A stretch of DNA of 47,790 nucleotides from Reyranella soli (GTDB taxonomy: Bacteria; Pseudomonadota; Alphaproteobacteria; Reyranellales; Reyranellaceae): NCBI RefSeq assembly GCF_007992495.1, contig NZ_BKAJ01000108.1:1-47790 (forward strand), given 5' to 3'. Of this stretch, positions 1 through 8,506 are shown one piece after another. Below the pieces are notes generated by a model. That model searched no databases. It was not told where the DNA came from and saw only the letters and a program-made list of their open reading frames with translations. Numbering within the stretch: the first letter of the stretch is position 1; every line of letters starts with the position of its first letter. Both the position numbers and the translations under genes were made by a program.

Positions 1-80
1 GTCAGAACCACTGTGCAGAGCTAGCTGAATGCGCGCCACTTCGTGGTGCGTCATGCATTCTGCCGGCCGAACCACCACCA

Positions 81-209
81 CCTCACCCTGAGGAGCATCG
101 CGAAGCGATGCGTCTCGAAGGGTGGGATACAGTCGTAATGTTGCCCCCCTTCGAGACGCGCACGGAGTTTACCCCGAGGTACTCGAGGGGGGCGCTCCTC
201 AGGGTGAGG
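81..209. repeat. Extragenic palindromic repeat, family 'CCTCACCCTGAGGAGC'
   Basis: The left arm begins CCTCACCCTGAGGAGC at 81 and runs to about 126. The right arm ends GCTCCTCAGGGTGAGG at 209. Both arms also share a CTTCGAGACGCG-type inner block (inverted at 111-124 and 148-161). The left arm has its own small hairpin (ATCGCGAAGCGAT, 97-109). It lies just downstream of korB, so in RNA it could protect the 3' end or stop transcription, although no T-tract is present. Bases 1-80 hold no gene or site that I can recognise. Confidence 0.75.
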
Positions 210-266
210 CTAGTGTGTTGCTCGGTCGGTCATGAGCGCCGCAGAGTGGCGCGCTCCCGGCAAAGC

Positions 267-1322
267 TCAGCGCAGGCTCGCGTTGATCTTGTCGAGCGCC
301 GCCGGGCCCGGGCAGAGGTCGGGCGTGTTCAGCGTGTTGAGCGGCGCCTCGACCGTGTTCAGGTGGTGGTGCAGGTCCTTCGGCGTCGGATCGACATAGA
401 GAAGGCCGGTCACGACCTCGCCGGCGGCCATGCCCTCCTGGACGCGCTTCATGGCGGCGACCTTGTCGGAGGGATCGTACTCCTCGCCGAGCTTGCGCAG
501 GCGCAGCCACGAGCCGTCATGCTGCTGCACCGTCGTCATGGTGCCGGGGGCGTACTGGGTGGTGATCTCCTCGCGGCCCTCGATGAAGTCGATGCGGTTC
601 AGCGCCTCGTTGTGCTCGCGCACATAGTCGTAGCTCTTGGTCGAGCCGGCGTGGTTGTTGAAGGCCACGCACGGGCTGATGACGTCGAGGAAGGCCGCGC
701 CCTTGTGGGCCATCGCTGCCTTGATCAGCGGCACCAACTGGTGCTTGTCGCCCGAGAAGGAGCGGCCGACGAAGGTCGCGCCCATCAGGATGGCGAGCGA
801 CACCATGTCGATCGATTCGTCTGAGTTGGCGACGCCCTTCTTGCTGACCGAGCCCTTGTCGGCGGTGGCCGAGAACTGGCCCTTGGTCAGGCCGTACACG
901 CCGTTGTTCATGACGATGTAGGTCATGTTCACGCCGCGCCGCATGATGTGGGCGAACTGGCCGAGGCCGATCGAGGCCGAGTCGCCGTCGCCCGACACGC
1001 CCATGTAGATGAGGTCGCGGTTGGCGAGGTTGGCGCCGGTCATCACCGACGGCATGCGGCCGTGCACGGTGTTGAAGCCATGGCTGGCGCCCACGAAGTA
1101 GGTCGGCGCCTTGGACGAGCAGCCGATGCCCGAGAGCTTGGCCACCTGGTGCGGCAGGATATCGAGCTCGTAGCAGGCCTGGATGATGGCGGCGCTGATC
1201 GAATCGTGGCCGCAGCCGGCACAGAGCGTGGAGACCGCGCCTTCATAGTCGCGGCGGGTGTAGCCGGCCTTGTTCTTGACCAGCGAGGGATGGTGCAGCT
1301 TGGGCTTGGCGATATACGTCAT
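267..1322 (-). CDS. korB: 2-oxoacid:ferredoxin oxidoreductase, beta (TPP-binding) subunit
   Basis: This is the 351-residue thiamine-diphosphate subunit of a 2-oxoacid:ferredoxin oxidoreductase, probably acting on 2-oxoglutarate: oxoacid + CoA + oxidised ferredoxin gives acyl-CoA + CO2 + reduced ferredoxin. The TPP/Mg motif GDGDSASIG starts at residue 111 and closes with NN at 139-140. Cysteines 34 and 37 (LCAGCGHD), 68 (GIGCSSKAP) and 219 (SPCVAFNN) match the proximal 4Fe-4S ligands of this family. The start ATG overlaps the korA stop as ATGA, which indicates translational coupling. Length is normal for the separate-beta class. Substrate choice between 2-oxoglutarate, pyruvate and branched-chain oxoacids cannot be settled by eye. 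The Kor assignment rests on the korA and korQ neighbours. Confidence 0.9.
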   Translation of the reverse strand: MTYIAKPKLHHPSLVKNKAGYTRRDYEGAVSTLCAGCGHDSISAAIIQACYELDILPHQVAKLSGIGCSSKAPTYFVGASHGFNTVHGRMPSVMTGANLANRDLIYMGVSGDGDSASIGLGQFAHIMRRGVNMTYIVMNNGVYGLTKGQFSATADKGSVSKKGVANSDESIDMVSLAILMGATFVGRSFSGDKHQLVPLIKAAMAHKGAAFLDVISPCVAFNNHAGSTKSYDYVREHNEALNRIDFIEGREEITTQYAPGTMTTVQQHDGSWLRLRKLGEEYDPSDKVAAMKRVQEGMAAGEVVTGLLYVDPTPKDLHHHLNTVEAPLNTLNTPDLCPGPAALDKINASLR

Positions 1323-3163
1323 GACGCCGCCTTCTCGAACGGAACGACCTTGAACTGAGCGAGCTTCTTGGCGATGTCGGCCGCGATGAAGCGCGCGGTG
1401 ATGGGGGTGCCGTCATAGTGCAGCACGGGAACGAGCTTGCGCGCGTCGAGCGTGAACTCGTTCATGATCATCGAACGCAGCTGGCCGTCACGGTTCTGCT
1501 CGACCACGAACACCTTGTCGTGCTCGTGGATGAAGTCCTCGACCGGCTGGGAGAACGGGAAGGCCCGCACGCGCAGCGCATTGACGTGGTTGCCGGCCTC
1601 CTCGAGATGATCCAGCGCCTCGGCCATGGCCGGGCTGGTCGAGCCGAAGTAGATCACGCCGAAGCGCGTCGCCTTGGGCGAGGAGTAGCGCAGCGGCTGC
1701 GGCGCGATCCTGGCGGCCGTGTGGAACTTCTTCTGCAGCCGCTCCATGTTGCGCACATAGACGGCGCCTTCCTCGGAGTAGCGCGCGAACTCGTCCTTGG
1801 TCGTGCCGCGGGTGAAGTACGAACCCTTGGTCGGATGCGTGCCGGGATAGGTGCGGAAGGGGATGCCGTCGCCGTCGACGTCGAGATAGCGGCCGAAGGT
1901 CTTGCCGGCGTCGAGGTCGGCCGCCGTCATCACCTTGCCGCGGTCGTAGACGCGCTTCTCGTCCCACACGAAGGGCTCGCACAGGCGGTGGTTCATGCCG
2001 ATGTCGAGATCGGTCATGACGAACACCGGCGTCTGCAGGCGGTCGGCGAGATCGAGCGCGTCGGCCGTGAAGTCGAAGCACTCCTTGGGATCCTCGGGGA
2101 ACAGCATCACGTGCTTGGTGTCGCCGTTGGAGGCGTAGGCGCAGGAGAGCAGGTCGGACTGCTGGGTGCGCGTCGGCATGCCTGTCGACGGGCCGCCGCG
2201 CTGCACGTTCACCAGCACCGCCGGCACCTCGGCGAAGGAGGCGAGGCCGATGAACTCGGTCATCAGCGAGATGCCCGGGCCCGAGGTGCTGGTGAAGGCG
2301 CGCGAGCCGTTCCAGCCGGCGCCGATCACGATGCCGATCGAGGCGAGCTCGTCCTCGGCCTGGACGATGGCGTACTTGGCCTTGCCGGTCTCCTTGTCGT
2401 GGCGCAGCCGCTTGCAGTGCGACTGGAAGGCCTCGGCCAAGGAGGAGGAGGGCGTGATGGGATACCAGGCGCACACCGTGGCGCCGCCATAGACGGCGCC
2501 GAGCGCGGCGGCATTGTTGCCTTCGACGAAGATGCGGTTGCCGACGTTGTTGGCGCGCCGGACTTTCAGCTTCACCATGCCCGGCTCGAGATGCTGGGTG
2601 GCCCAGTCGCGGCCGAGGTTCAGCGCCTTGACGTTCGAATCGAGCAGCTTCTCCTTGCCCTTGAACTGTTCGCCGAACAGCTTCTTGATCTCCTCGGGAT
2701 CGATATCGAGCAGGATCGACAGCGCGCCGACATAGATGATGTTCTTGAACAGCTGGCGCTGGCGGGCGTCGGTGTAGGTGGCGTTGGTGATCGCCGTCAG
2801 CGGCACGCCGACGATGTTGATGTCTTCGCGAAACATCGAAGAGGGCATCGGCTTGGTGCTGTCGTAGAACAGGTAGCCGCCCGGCTCGATCTCCTTGACG
2901 TCCTCGGCCCAGGTCTGCGGGTTCATGGCGACCATCATGTCGACGCCGCCGCGCCGGCCGAGATAGCCCTTCTCGGTGACGCGCACCTCGTACCAAGTCG
3001 GCAGGCCCTGGATGTTCGACGGGAAGATGTTGCGCGGGCTGACCGGCACGCCCATGCGCAGGATGGAACGGGCGAAGAGCTCGTTGGCGGAGGCCGACCC
3101 GGAACCGTTGACGTTCGCGAACTTGACGACGAAGTCGTTAACGGCGGCTAGTGCTTGCGGCAT
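1319..3163 (-). CDS. korA: 2-oxoacid:ferredoxin oxidoreductase, fused gamma-alpha subunit
   Basis: The 614-residue protein is a gamma domain (about residues 1-190, 'VNGSGSASANELFARSIL' and 'TEKGYLGRRGG') followed by the alpha pyrimidine-binding domain (from about 200, 'GNNAAALGAVYGGATVCAWY'). The alpha part carries the family's 'AEDELASIGIVIGAGWNG' and 'TSTSGPGISLM' segments. Together with KorB it forms the active site for CoA-dependent oxidative decarboxylation. The start at 3163 (MPQALAAVNDF) is preceded by a GGAG Shine-Dalgarno. The open frame continues upstream as a shadow of korQ, so the longer version was rejected. The gene overlaps the 3' end of korQ by 16 bp and korB by 4 bp, so the three genes are one operon. 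Confidence 0.9.
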   Translation of the reverse strand: MPQALAAVNDFVVKFANVNGSGSASANELFARSILRMGVPVSPRNIFPSNIQGLPTWYEVRVTEKGYLGRRGGVDMMVAMNPQTWAEDVKEIEPGGYLFYDSTKPMPSSMFREDINIVGVPLTAITNATYTDARQRQLFKNIIYVGALSILLDIDPEEIKKLFGEQFKGKEKLLDSNVKALNLGRDWATQHLEPGMVKLKVRRANNVGNRIFVEGNNAAALGAVYGGATVCAWYPITPSSSLAEAFQSHCKRLRHDKETGKAKYAIVQAEDELASIGIVIGAGWNGSRAFTSTSGPGISLMTEFIGLASFAEVPAVLVNVQRGGPSTGMPTRTQQSDLLSCAYASNGDTKHVMLFPEDPKECFDFTADALDLADRLQTPVFVMTDLDIGMNHRLCEPFVWDEKRVYDRGKVMTAADLDAGKTFGRYLDVDGDGIPFRTYPGTHPTKGSYFTRGTTKDEFARYSEEGAVYVRNMERLQKKFHTAARIAPQPLRYSSPKATRFGVIYFGSTSPAMAEALDHLEEAGNHVNALRVRAFPFSQPVEDFIHEHDKVFVVEQNRDGQLRSMIMNEFTLDARKLVPVLHYDGTPITARFIAADIAKKLAQFKVVPFEKAAS

Positions 3164-5034
3164 GCGTGCTCCGCTTGAGTCATTTCCATGTAGTACTTGC
3201 GCATGTCCCACGCGCCGGTCGGGCAGCGCTCGGCGCACAGCCCGCAATGCAGGCAGACATCCTCGTCCTTGACCATGACGCGGCCGGTCTTGAGGTCGTT
3301 GCCGATATAGAGGTCCTGGGTCGGATTGACCGCCGGCGCCATCAGGCGGGTGCGCAGGTCCTTCTCCTCGCCGTTCTCGGTGAAGGTGATGCAGTCCATC
3401 GGGCAGATGTCGACGCAGGCGTCGCACTCGATGCAGAGCGTGCCGGTGAATACCGTCTGCACGTCGCAGTTCAGGCAGCGCTGGGCCTCTTCGAAGGCGA
3501 GCTTGGGATCGAAGCCCAGCTCGACCTCGGCCATGATGTCCTTCAGCGCCTCGGCCTTGGCGCGGTGCGGGACCTTGAAGCGGTGGTCGATGGTGGGAGC
3601 GTTGTCGTAGCTCCACTCGTGGATGCCCATCTTCTGGCTGACGATGTTGACGCCCGGCGCGGGCCGCTCGTCGGGGTCCTCGCCGATCAGCATCTTGTGG
3701 ATGGAGATCGCCGCATCATGGCCGTGTGCGGCCGCCCAGATGATGTTCTTGGGCCCGAAGGCTGCGTCGCCGCCGAAGAACACCTTGGCCTGCGTGCTCT
3801 GCAGCGTGGCCTCGTTGAGCTTGGGCAGGCCCCAGCGGTCGAATTCGATGCCGGCGTCGTTCTCGATCCAGGGGAAGGCGTTCTCCTGGCCGATCGCCAC
3901 CAGCACGTCGTCGCATTCGTAATGCTCGTCGGGCTCGCCCGACGGGATCAGCGAGCGGCGGCCCTTGGCGTCGTACTCGGCCTTCACCTTCTCGAACAGC
4001 ACGCCAGTGATCTTGCCGTCCTTGTGCGTGACTTCCTTGGGCACGAGCATGTTGAGGATGGGGATGTCCTCGCCCATCGCGTCTTCCTTTTCCCAGGGAG
4101 ACGCCTTCATCTCGTCGAAGCCGGAGCGGACGATCACCTTGACGTCCTCGCCGCCAAGACGACGCGCGGTACGGCAGCAATCCATCGCCGTGTTGCCGCC
4201 GCCCAGCACGATCACGCGCTTGCCGACCTTGCTGATGTGGCCGAACGAGACCGACGACAGCCAGTCGAGGCCGATATGGATGTTGGCGGCGGCTTCCCTG
4301 CGGCCGGGCACGTCGAGGTCGCGGCCGCGCGGCGCGCCCGAGCCGACGAACACCGCGTCGTAGCCCTCGGCCAGGATCTTCTTCATCGAGTCCACCTTCT
4401 GGTGGCGGAACTCGATGTTGCCGATGCCGGTGATGTAGCCGACTTCCTCGTCAATCACCGACTCAGGCAGGCGGAAGTGCGGGATCTGGGTGCGGATGAA
4501 ACCGCCGAGCTTGGGATCCTGGTCGTAGATCACGATCTCGTAGCCCAGCACCGCGAGGTCGCGGGCCACGGTGAGCGAGGCGGGGCCGCCGCCGATGCAG
4601 GCGATGCGCTTGCCGTTCTTCGCCGGCGCCTTGGGCATCGCAGCCTTGATGCCCTCGTCGTCCTTGTAGTCGGCGGCGACGCGCTTCAGCCGGCAGATCG
4701 CGACCGGCTCCTTCTTGCCCTTTACGAGATGCTCGTCCTCGACGCGGCTGCGCCGGCATGCCGGCTCGCACGGCCTGTCGCACGTCCGTCCCAGGATTCC
4801 GGGGAAGACGTTGGACTTCCAATTGATCATGTACGCGTCGGAGTACCGCCCGTGAGCGATCAGACGAATGTACTCGGGGACCGGGGTGTGGGCGGGACAG
4901 GCCCACTGACAGTCGACGACCTTGTGAAAGTAGTCGGGATTCTTGATGTCGGTCGGCTTCAACAGAAACTCCAGGCGGCCATCACCGATGACTTGGCGGG
5001 TGCCGGGTAAATGACAGTTCAGAGCATAGCCCAA
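3148..5034 (-). CDS. korQ: GltD-like NAD(P)H:ferredoxin-type oxidoreductase fused to a 2x[4Fe-4S] ferredoxin domain
   Basis: The 628-residue protein links the oxidoreductase to pyridine nucleotides. The N-terminal helical Fe-S region has Cys 42, 46, 85, 89 and 93 ('CQWACPAHTPV', 'GRTCDRPCEPACRR') as in the glutamate synthase small subunit. A FAD-binding GGGPAS lies at 148-153 and a second Rossmann motif (VLGGGNTAMDCC) near 277-287. Two C-terminal clusters use C534/537/540/544 and C594/597/600/604. A comparable third subunit (KorQ) is known in the 2-oxoglutarate:NADP+ oxidoreductase of Azoarcus evansii. I infer the same role here. The predicted start is TTG at 5034 with no good Shine-Dalgarno, and no in-frame ATG lies nearby, so the exact start is uncertain. 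A GGTTA-N19-TAACC inverted pair lies upstream within 5035-5134. Confidence 0.85.
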   Translation of the reverse strand: MGYALNCHLPGTRQVIGDGRLEFLLKPTDIKNPDYFHKVVDCQWACPAHTPVPEYIRLIAHGRYSDAYMINWKSNVFPGILGRTCDRPCEPACRRSRVEDEHLVKGKKEPVAICRLKRVAADYKDDEGIKAAMPKAPAKNGKRIACIGGGPASLTVARDLAVLGYEIVIYDQDPKLGGFIRTQIPHFRLPESVIDEEVGYITGIGNIEFRHQKVDSMKKILAEGYDAVFVGSGAPRGRDLDVPGRREAAANIHIGLDWLSSVSFGHISKVGKRVIVLGGGNTAMDCCRTARRLGGEDVKVIVRSGFDEMKASPWEKEDAMGEDIPILNMLVPKEVTHKDGKITGVLFEKVKAEYDAKGRRSLIPSGEPDEHYECDDVLVAIGQENAFPWIENDAGIEFDRWGLPKLNEATLQSTQAKVFFGGDAAFGPKNIIWAAAHGHDAAISIHKMLIGEDPDERPAPGVNIVSQKMGIHEWSYDNAPTIDHRFKVPHRAKAEALKDIMAEVELGFDPKLAFEEAQRCLNCDVQTVFTGTLCIECDACVDICPMDCITFTENGEEKDLRTRLMAPAVNPTQDLYIGNDLKTGRVMVKDEDVCLHCGLCAERCPTGAWDMRKYYMEMTQAEHACRKH

Positions 5035-5134
5035 AAGGGTCGCGCATTGGGTATATTCGCAATGGTTACGTCAAGAACCTTGTGCGTTAACCGCTTGGGG
5101 CGAAACAACAAATCCACAGGCATTGCATGGCCTT

Positions 5135-5932
5135 TCAAGGGCGATGGCGATACGCGCTTGGGGAGGTGCCTGCTGCACGCCGGAACATCGCACTGAAAGC
5201 ACTAACGCTGTCGTAGCCCAAATCGAGAGCCACCTGCGTCACTGGGGCGCCACTTCCCAGCCGTCCCATCGCTTCGAGGACGCGCGCCTGCTGGCGCCAG
5301 GCGCCGAAGGAAAGGCCGGTTTCGCTCTGGAAGTGCCGCGCCAGGGTGCGCGCGCTGGCATTGAGCGTCGCCGCCCATTCACCCAGCGTGCGTGAATCGC
5401 CCGGCGCGGCGAGCAGCGCCTGGCAGAGCGCGCGCAGCTTGGGGTCGCTCGGCATGGGCAATTGAAGGGGCAGGGATTGCAGGCCGCGCAGCTCGGCGAT
5501 GATCAGCGCCACGACATGGCCGGCGGGCCCTTTCTCGTCATAGTCCAAGGGCAGTTCGGTGGCGCGCACGATCAGCTCGCGCAGCAACGCCGATACCGGC
5601 AGCACGCGGCAGACCTCAGGCATGAACGCGGCGGCGTCCTCGCGCAGATAGAGCGTCCGCATGGTGAGATCGCTCAGCATGATGATGCTGTGGCGCACAC
5701 CGGCCGGCATCCACAAGGCGCGCTGCGGCGGCACCATCCACATGCCGTCATCGGTCGAGACGCGCATGGTGCCGGCGGTGGCGTAGATCAGCTGGGCGCG
5801 CTCGTGGACATGCGGCAGCACCTCGAAGCCCGAGGCGAAGTCCTTGGGCATGGCCGCAACCGCCCGCGGCACGCGCTGGTAGTCGAGCGGGTCGGTCGAC
5901 CGGTTGGGGACGGATTGTCTATTTCGCGACAT
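5135..5932 (-). CDS. AraC-family transcriptional regulator with N-terminal cupin
   Basis: The 265-residue protein has an N-terminal AraC-type cupin (about 35-120; 'VLPHVHERAQLIYATAGTM', 'RALWMPAGVRHSI') that probably binds an effector. The C-terminal double helix-turn-helix spans about 165-262 ('RTLARHFQSETGLSFGAWRQ', then 'VALDLGYDSVSAFSAMFRRA'). It belongs to the group with HVHERAQL-type cupins that usually control a divergent transporter. It is divergent from the MFS gene with 68 bp between the starts, so control of that gene is the obvious proposal. The effector is unknown. It reads toward korQ but is separated from it by 100 bp, and no operon with kor is claimed. Confidence 0.9.
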   Translation of the reverse strand: MSRNRQSVPNRSTDPLDYQRVPRAVAAMPKDFASGFEVLPHVHERAQLIYATAGTMRVSTDDGMWMVPPQRALWMPAGVRHSIIMLSDLTMRTLYLREDAAAFMPEVCRVLPVSALLRELIVRATELPLDYDEKGPAGHVVALIIAELRGLQSLPLQLPMPSDPKLRALCQALLAAPGDSRTLGEWAATLNASARTLARHFQSETGLSFGAWRQQARVLEAMGRLGSGAPVTQVALDLGYDSVSAFSAMFRRAAGTSPSAYRHRP

Positions 5933-5963
5933 AAGTTGGCAGTCTAGCGCAAGACAGACAAAG

Positions 5964-5984
5964 CCGCCACGCCTAGTCTGGCGG
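5964..5984. promoter_or_regulatory. Candidate operator between araC-type gene and MFS gene
   Basis: The 68-bp divergent spacer (5933-6000) contains the inverted repeat CCGCCA-N9-TGGCGG (5964-5969 and 5979-5984). A smaller pair, GTCT...AGAC, lies at about 5943-5955. Its position 16 bases before the MFS start and just before its AGGAGG Shine-Dalgarno (5986-5991) would suit a repressor site or a leader hairpin. Function is inference only. Confidence 0.35.
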
Positions 5985-6000
5985 TAGGAGGAAACGCGTA

Positions 6001-7188
6001 ATGAGTCACAGCAGCCCGACGGCGATCCTGCTCAACATCGGCCACGCCATGGATCACTGGCTGATCGTGGTCTTCGCCTACACCTGGGGCGTGATCGCGG
6101 GTGTCTGGGGCGTCGAATGGACCGAGCTCACGCCGTTCAACTACGGCGCGCTGTTCATGTTCGGCATGGGCTCGATCGTGAGCGGACGCCTCGGCGACCA
6201 CTGGGGCCGCTGGATCATGATGGTGATCTTCTTCGCCGGCATGGGTGTGTCCTCGCTGATCATCGCGCTGTGCAGCAACAAGTGGCAGATCGGCATCGCG
6301 CTGACCCTGATGGGCGCCTTCGCCTCGATCTACCATCCGGTCGGCATCCCGATGCTGGTGCAGAAGGCCAAGAACTACGGCTTCACCATCGGCGTGAACG
6401 GGCTGGCCGGCAACATGGGCATCGCCATCGCCGCCGGCGTCTCGGTCTACATCGCCCAGCGCTTCGGCTGGCAGATGGCCTTCGTTATCCCAGGCGTGAT
6501 CTGCCTGATCTGCGCCGTGGCCTTCGTCGCCCTGGTGCCGCGCGAGCAGGAGGCGCCGGCCAAGCGGAAACAGAAGATGATCGACCTGCCGCCGGCCGTG
6601 ATGGCGCGCGTGTTCGCCATCATGACCTTCACCGCGGTGACCGGCAGCATCGTCTTCAACTTCACGACCAACGGTAACGGCGAGCTCCTGCGCGAGCGCG
6701 TCAAGGGCGCGGTCCAGGACCCGGCCGAGCTCGCCATGATGCTGTTCGTGATCTTCTCGCTCGCCTCGCTGGCCCAGCTCGTGGTCGGCAAGCTGATCGA
6801 CCGTTATCCGCTGAAGAACGTCTACGTGCCGATCGTGCTCCTGCAGGTGCCGCTGTTCCTGATCGCCTCGCAGGTCCAGGACTGGGCGCTGTTCATCACG
6901 GCGATCGGCTTCATGCTGCTGGTGTTCGGCGCCATCCCGTTCACCGACGCCATGATCGTGAAGTACATCGACGACCGCATGCGCAGCCGCGTCACCGGTG
7001 CCAGGCTCGCGATCGGCTTCGGTGTCAGCTCGGTCGTGGTCGCCCTGATCGGCCCGCTGGTCAAGGCCGCCGGCTTCCCGGTCGTGCTGATGGTGCTGGC
7101 GGGCTGCGCGTTCCTGGGCTTCTGCGCCATCTCGATGCTGCCCGGCGAGCGCGACATGAGCCAGGCGACGCTGAAGCCCGCGGAGTAA
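6001..7188 (+). CDS. Major facilitator superfamily transporter
   Basis: The 395-residue integral membrane protein has about 12 predicted hydrophobic segments. The conserved loop between helices 2 and 3 is SGRLGDHWGRW (61-71). A related loop between helices 8 and 9 is VVGKLIDRYPLK. The N-terminus 'NIGHAMDHWLIVVFAYTW' resembles fosmidomycin-resistance-type and aromatic-acid-type MFS exporters, but the substrate cannot be read from the sequence. The ATG follows an AGGAGG Shine-Dalgarno by 9 bases. It is divergent from an AraC-type regulator, which probably controls it. The 208 bp after it, before the LysR gene, show no recognisable gene or terminator. Confidence 0.9.
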   Translation: MSHSSPTAILLNIGHAMDHWLIVVFAYTWGVIAGVWGVEWTELTPFNYGALFMFGMGSIVSGRLGDHWGRWIMMVIFFAGMGVSSLIIALCSNKWQIGIALTLMGAFASIYHPVGIPMLVQKAKNYGFTIGVNGLAGNMGIAIAAGVSVYIAQRFGWQMAFVIPGVICLICAVAFVALVPREQEAPAKRKQKMIDLPPAVMARVFAIMTFTAVTGSIVFNFTTNGNGELLRERVKGAVQDPAELAMMLFVIFSLASLAQLVVGKLIDRYPLKNVYVPIVLLQVPLFLIASQVQDWALFITAIGFMLLVFGAIPFTDAMIVKYIDDRMRSRVTGARLAIGFGVSSVVVALIGPLVKAAGFPVVLMVLAGCAFLGFCAISMLPGERDMSQATLKPAE

Positions 7189-7396
7189 CCGGACCACTGC
7201 GACTTCGAAGCTGCGACAAACGGAAGACCGCGCGGTCAACGATTGTGGCGTCGTGGCAGTGATTTTGCTTGCTGCTCTCAGCGGGCACTGGCGCGCGGGC
7301 TCCTGCCTGGACACGGCTGAGCGGGCGCGAGACCAGCGGTCGGCACAAAGTCGTGAAGCGTGATAGTGAATCCCAGTCTCTCGGGAGAACCGCGCT

Positions 7397-8320
7397 TTGC
7401 AGCTGAACACAAGGCAGATTGAAGCGTTCCGGGCCGTGATGCTGACGGGGAGCATGACAAATGCTGCAGAATTCCTGCGAGTCACTCAGCCTGCAGTCAG
7501 CCGGCTGGTAAAGGATCTCGAAACGCATCTGAAGTTCCGGCTGTTCCGGCGCGCGGGCAATCGCCTCATTCCGACGCACGAAGGCACGATTCTCTTTGCC
7601 GAAGTCGACAGGTTCTACGTTGGAATCGATCGGATCGCGAAGATCGCCAGCGATCTTCAGCACACGAAGGCGGGCTCCCTGCGAATCGCATCGATCAGCG
7701 CGCTTTCACTGAGCTGCATCACCGAGGCGATCAAGCTGTTCCACGCAGACAGGCCGGCGGTCAGTGTGATGCATGAAAGCATGAACACGCGCTCGATTTT
7801 GGAGCTCGTCGCGGGACGTCATTTCGATGTCGGCTTTGCCGACGCCAGCGGGGAGTTCCCTGGCGTGGATTTGACTCCTTTGCCGCTTGTCGAGGCTGTC
7901 TGTGTCGTCCCGCCAAATTATCCCGTCGCACGGAAGCAATCCATCGGTCCGGACGATCTCCGGGACTTGCCGTTTATCTCTCTCGGCAAGAGTAGCTCCT
8001 TTCGTCTCAAGGTCGATCAGCTGTTCGACGAGGCTCGGGTTCCACGGCATGAAATCCTCGAAACCACCCTGGCCGGGAGCGCCGTTGCGCTCGTGGCATC
8101 CGGCCTGGGGGTTTCCATCGTCGATCCCTTCTCGGTATCCACGCTCCGCAACAAGCGATTTGTCGTTCGGCCCTTCAAGCCCCGTCTGACCTTCGATTGT
8201 GTGGTCGTGACGCCAAGCCATCATCAGAACTCGAGATTGTGCAGCGAGTTCTCCAGCATCATGAAGCGTCTGTTCAAATCGATGCGAGCGACGCATGGCG
8301 TCGATGGCGTGCCACTCTAG
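7397..8320 (+). CDS. LysR-family transcriptional regulator
   Basis: The 307-residue regulator has the standard N-terminal winged helix (residues 4-62; 'RQIEAFRAVMLTGSMTNAAE', 'TQPAVSRLVKDLE') and a periplasmic-binding-protein-like effector domain (about 90-300; 'GSLRIASISALS' and 'VALVASGLGVSIVDPFSV'). The start is TTG at 7397, eight bases after the purine-rich GGGAGAA. It reads in the same direction as the monooxygenase/ABC operon 186 bp downstream. A T-N11-A palindrome in that gap (8363-8377) makes activation of this operon by the regulator likely. The effector is unknown and may be the substrate of the operon. Base composition is slightly less GC-rich than in the neighbours. Confidence 0.92.
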   Translation: MQLNTRQIEAFRAVMLTGSMTNAAEFLRVTQPAVSRLVKDLETHLKFRLFRRAGNRLIPTHEGTILFAEVDRFYVGIDRIAKIASDLQHTKAGSLRIASISALSLSCITEAIKLFHADRPAVSVMHESMNTRSILELVAGRHFDVGFADASGEFPGVDLTPLPLVEAVCVVPPNYPVARKQSIGPDDLRDLPFISLGKSSSFRLKVDQLFDEARVPRHEILETTLAGSAVALVASGLGVSIVDPFSVSTLRNKRFVVRPFKPRLTFDCVVVTPSHHQNSRLCSEFSSIMKRLFKSMRATHGVDGVPL

Positions 8321-8362
8321 GCGCGTGGCCGCGCCGCGACGATCAGCGGCCAGCGGTGCTTC

Positions 8363-8377
8363 ATAATGTTTTGTTAT
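8363..8377. promoter_or_regulatory. Candidate LysR-type operator (T-N11-A) with downstream promoter
   Basis: ATAATGTTTTGTTAT is an ATAA-N7-TTAT dyad that satisfies the LysR T-N11-A rule. It sits in the 186-bp gap between the lysR stop and the monooxygenase start. A weak promoter follows: TTGAAC at 8400-8405 and CTATGG at 8424-8429 (spacer 18). With a start near 8436 the dyad would be centred about 66 bases upstream, the usual place for a LysR recognition site. Confidence 0.45.
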
Positions 8378-8506
8378 TGAGGCAACACACCGCCTGCAGT
8401 TGAACCCTGCGGATATTTGCCGCCTATGGTGGGCTTCCTGCTTGGCGGCCGCCAGCGGTTCCCGCAAGGGGTCTCGGCCTTGTCTTACATTCTTTAGAGC
8501 TCAAAC

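Noticed and set aside
3164..3616. N-terminal extension of korA
   Set aside because: The extra 151 codons are an out-of-frame reading of korQ; the domain and a ribosome site begin at 3163.
3151..5010. Plus-strand open frame (619 codons) opposite korQ
   Set aside because: Shadow of korQ, whose Fe-S and nucleotide motifs are clear.
8320..8335. GGCGCG-TGGC-CGCGCC hairpin after lysR
   Set aside because: No T-run, so it is not counted as an intrinsic terminator.
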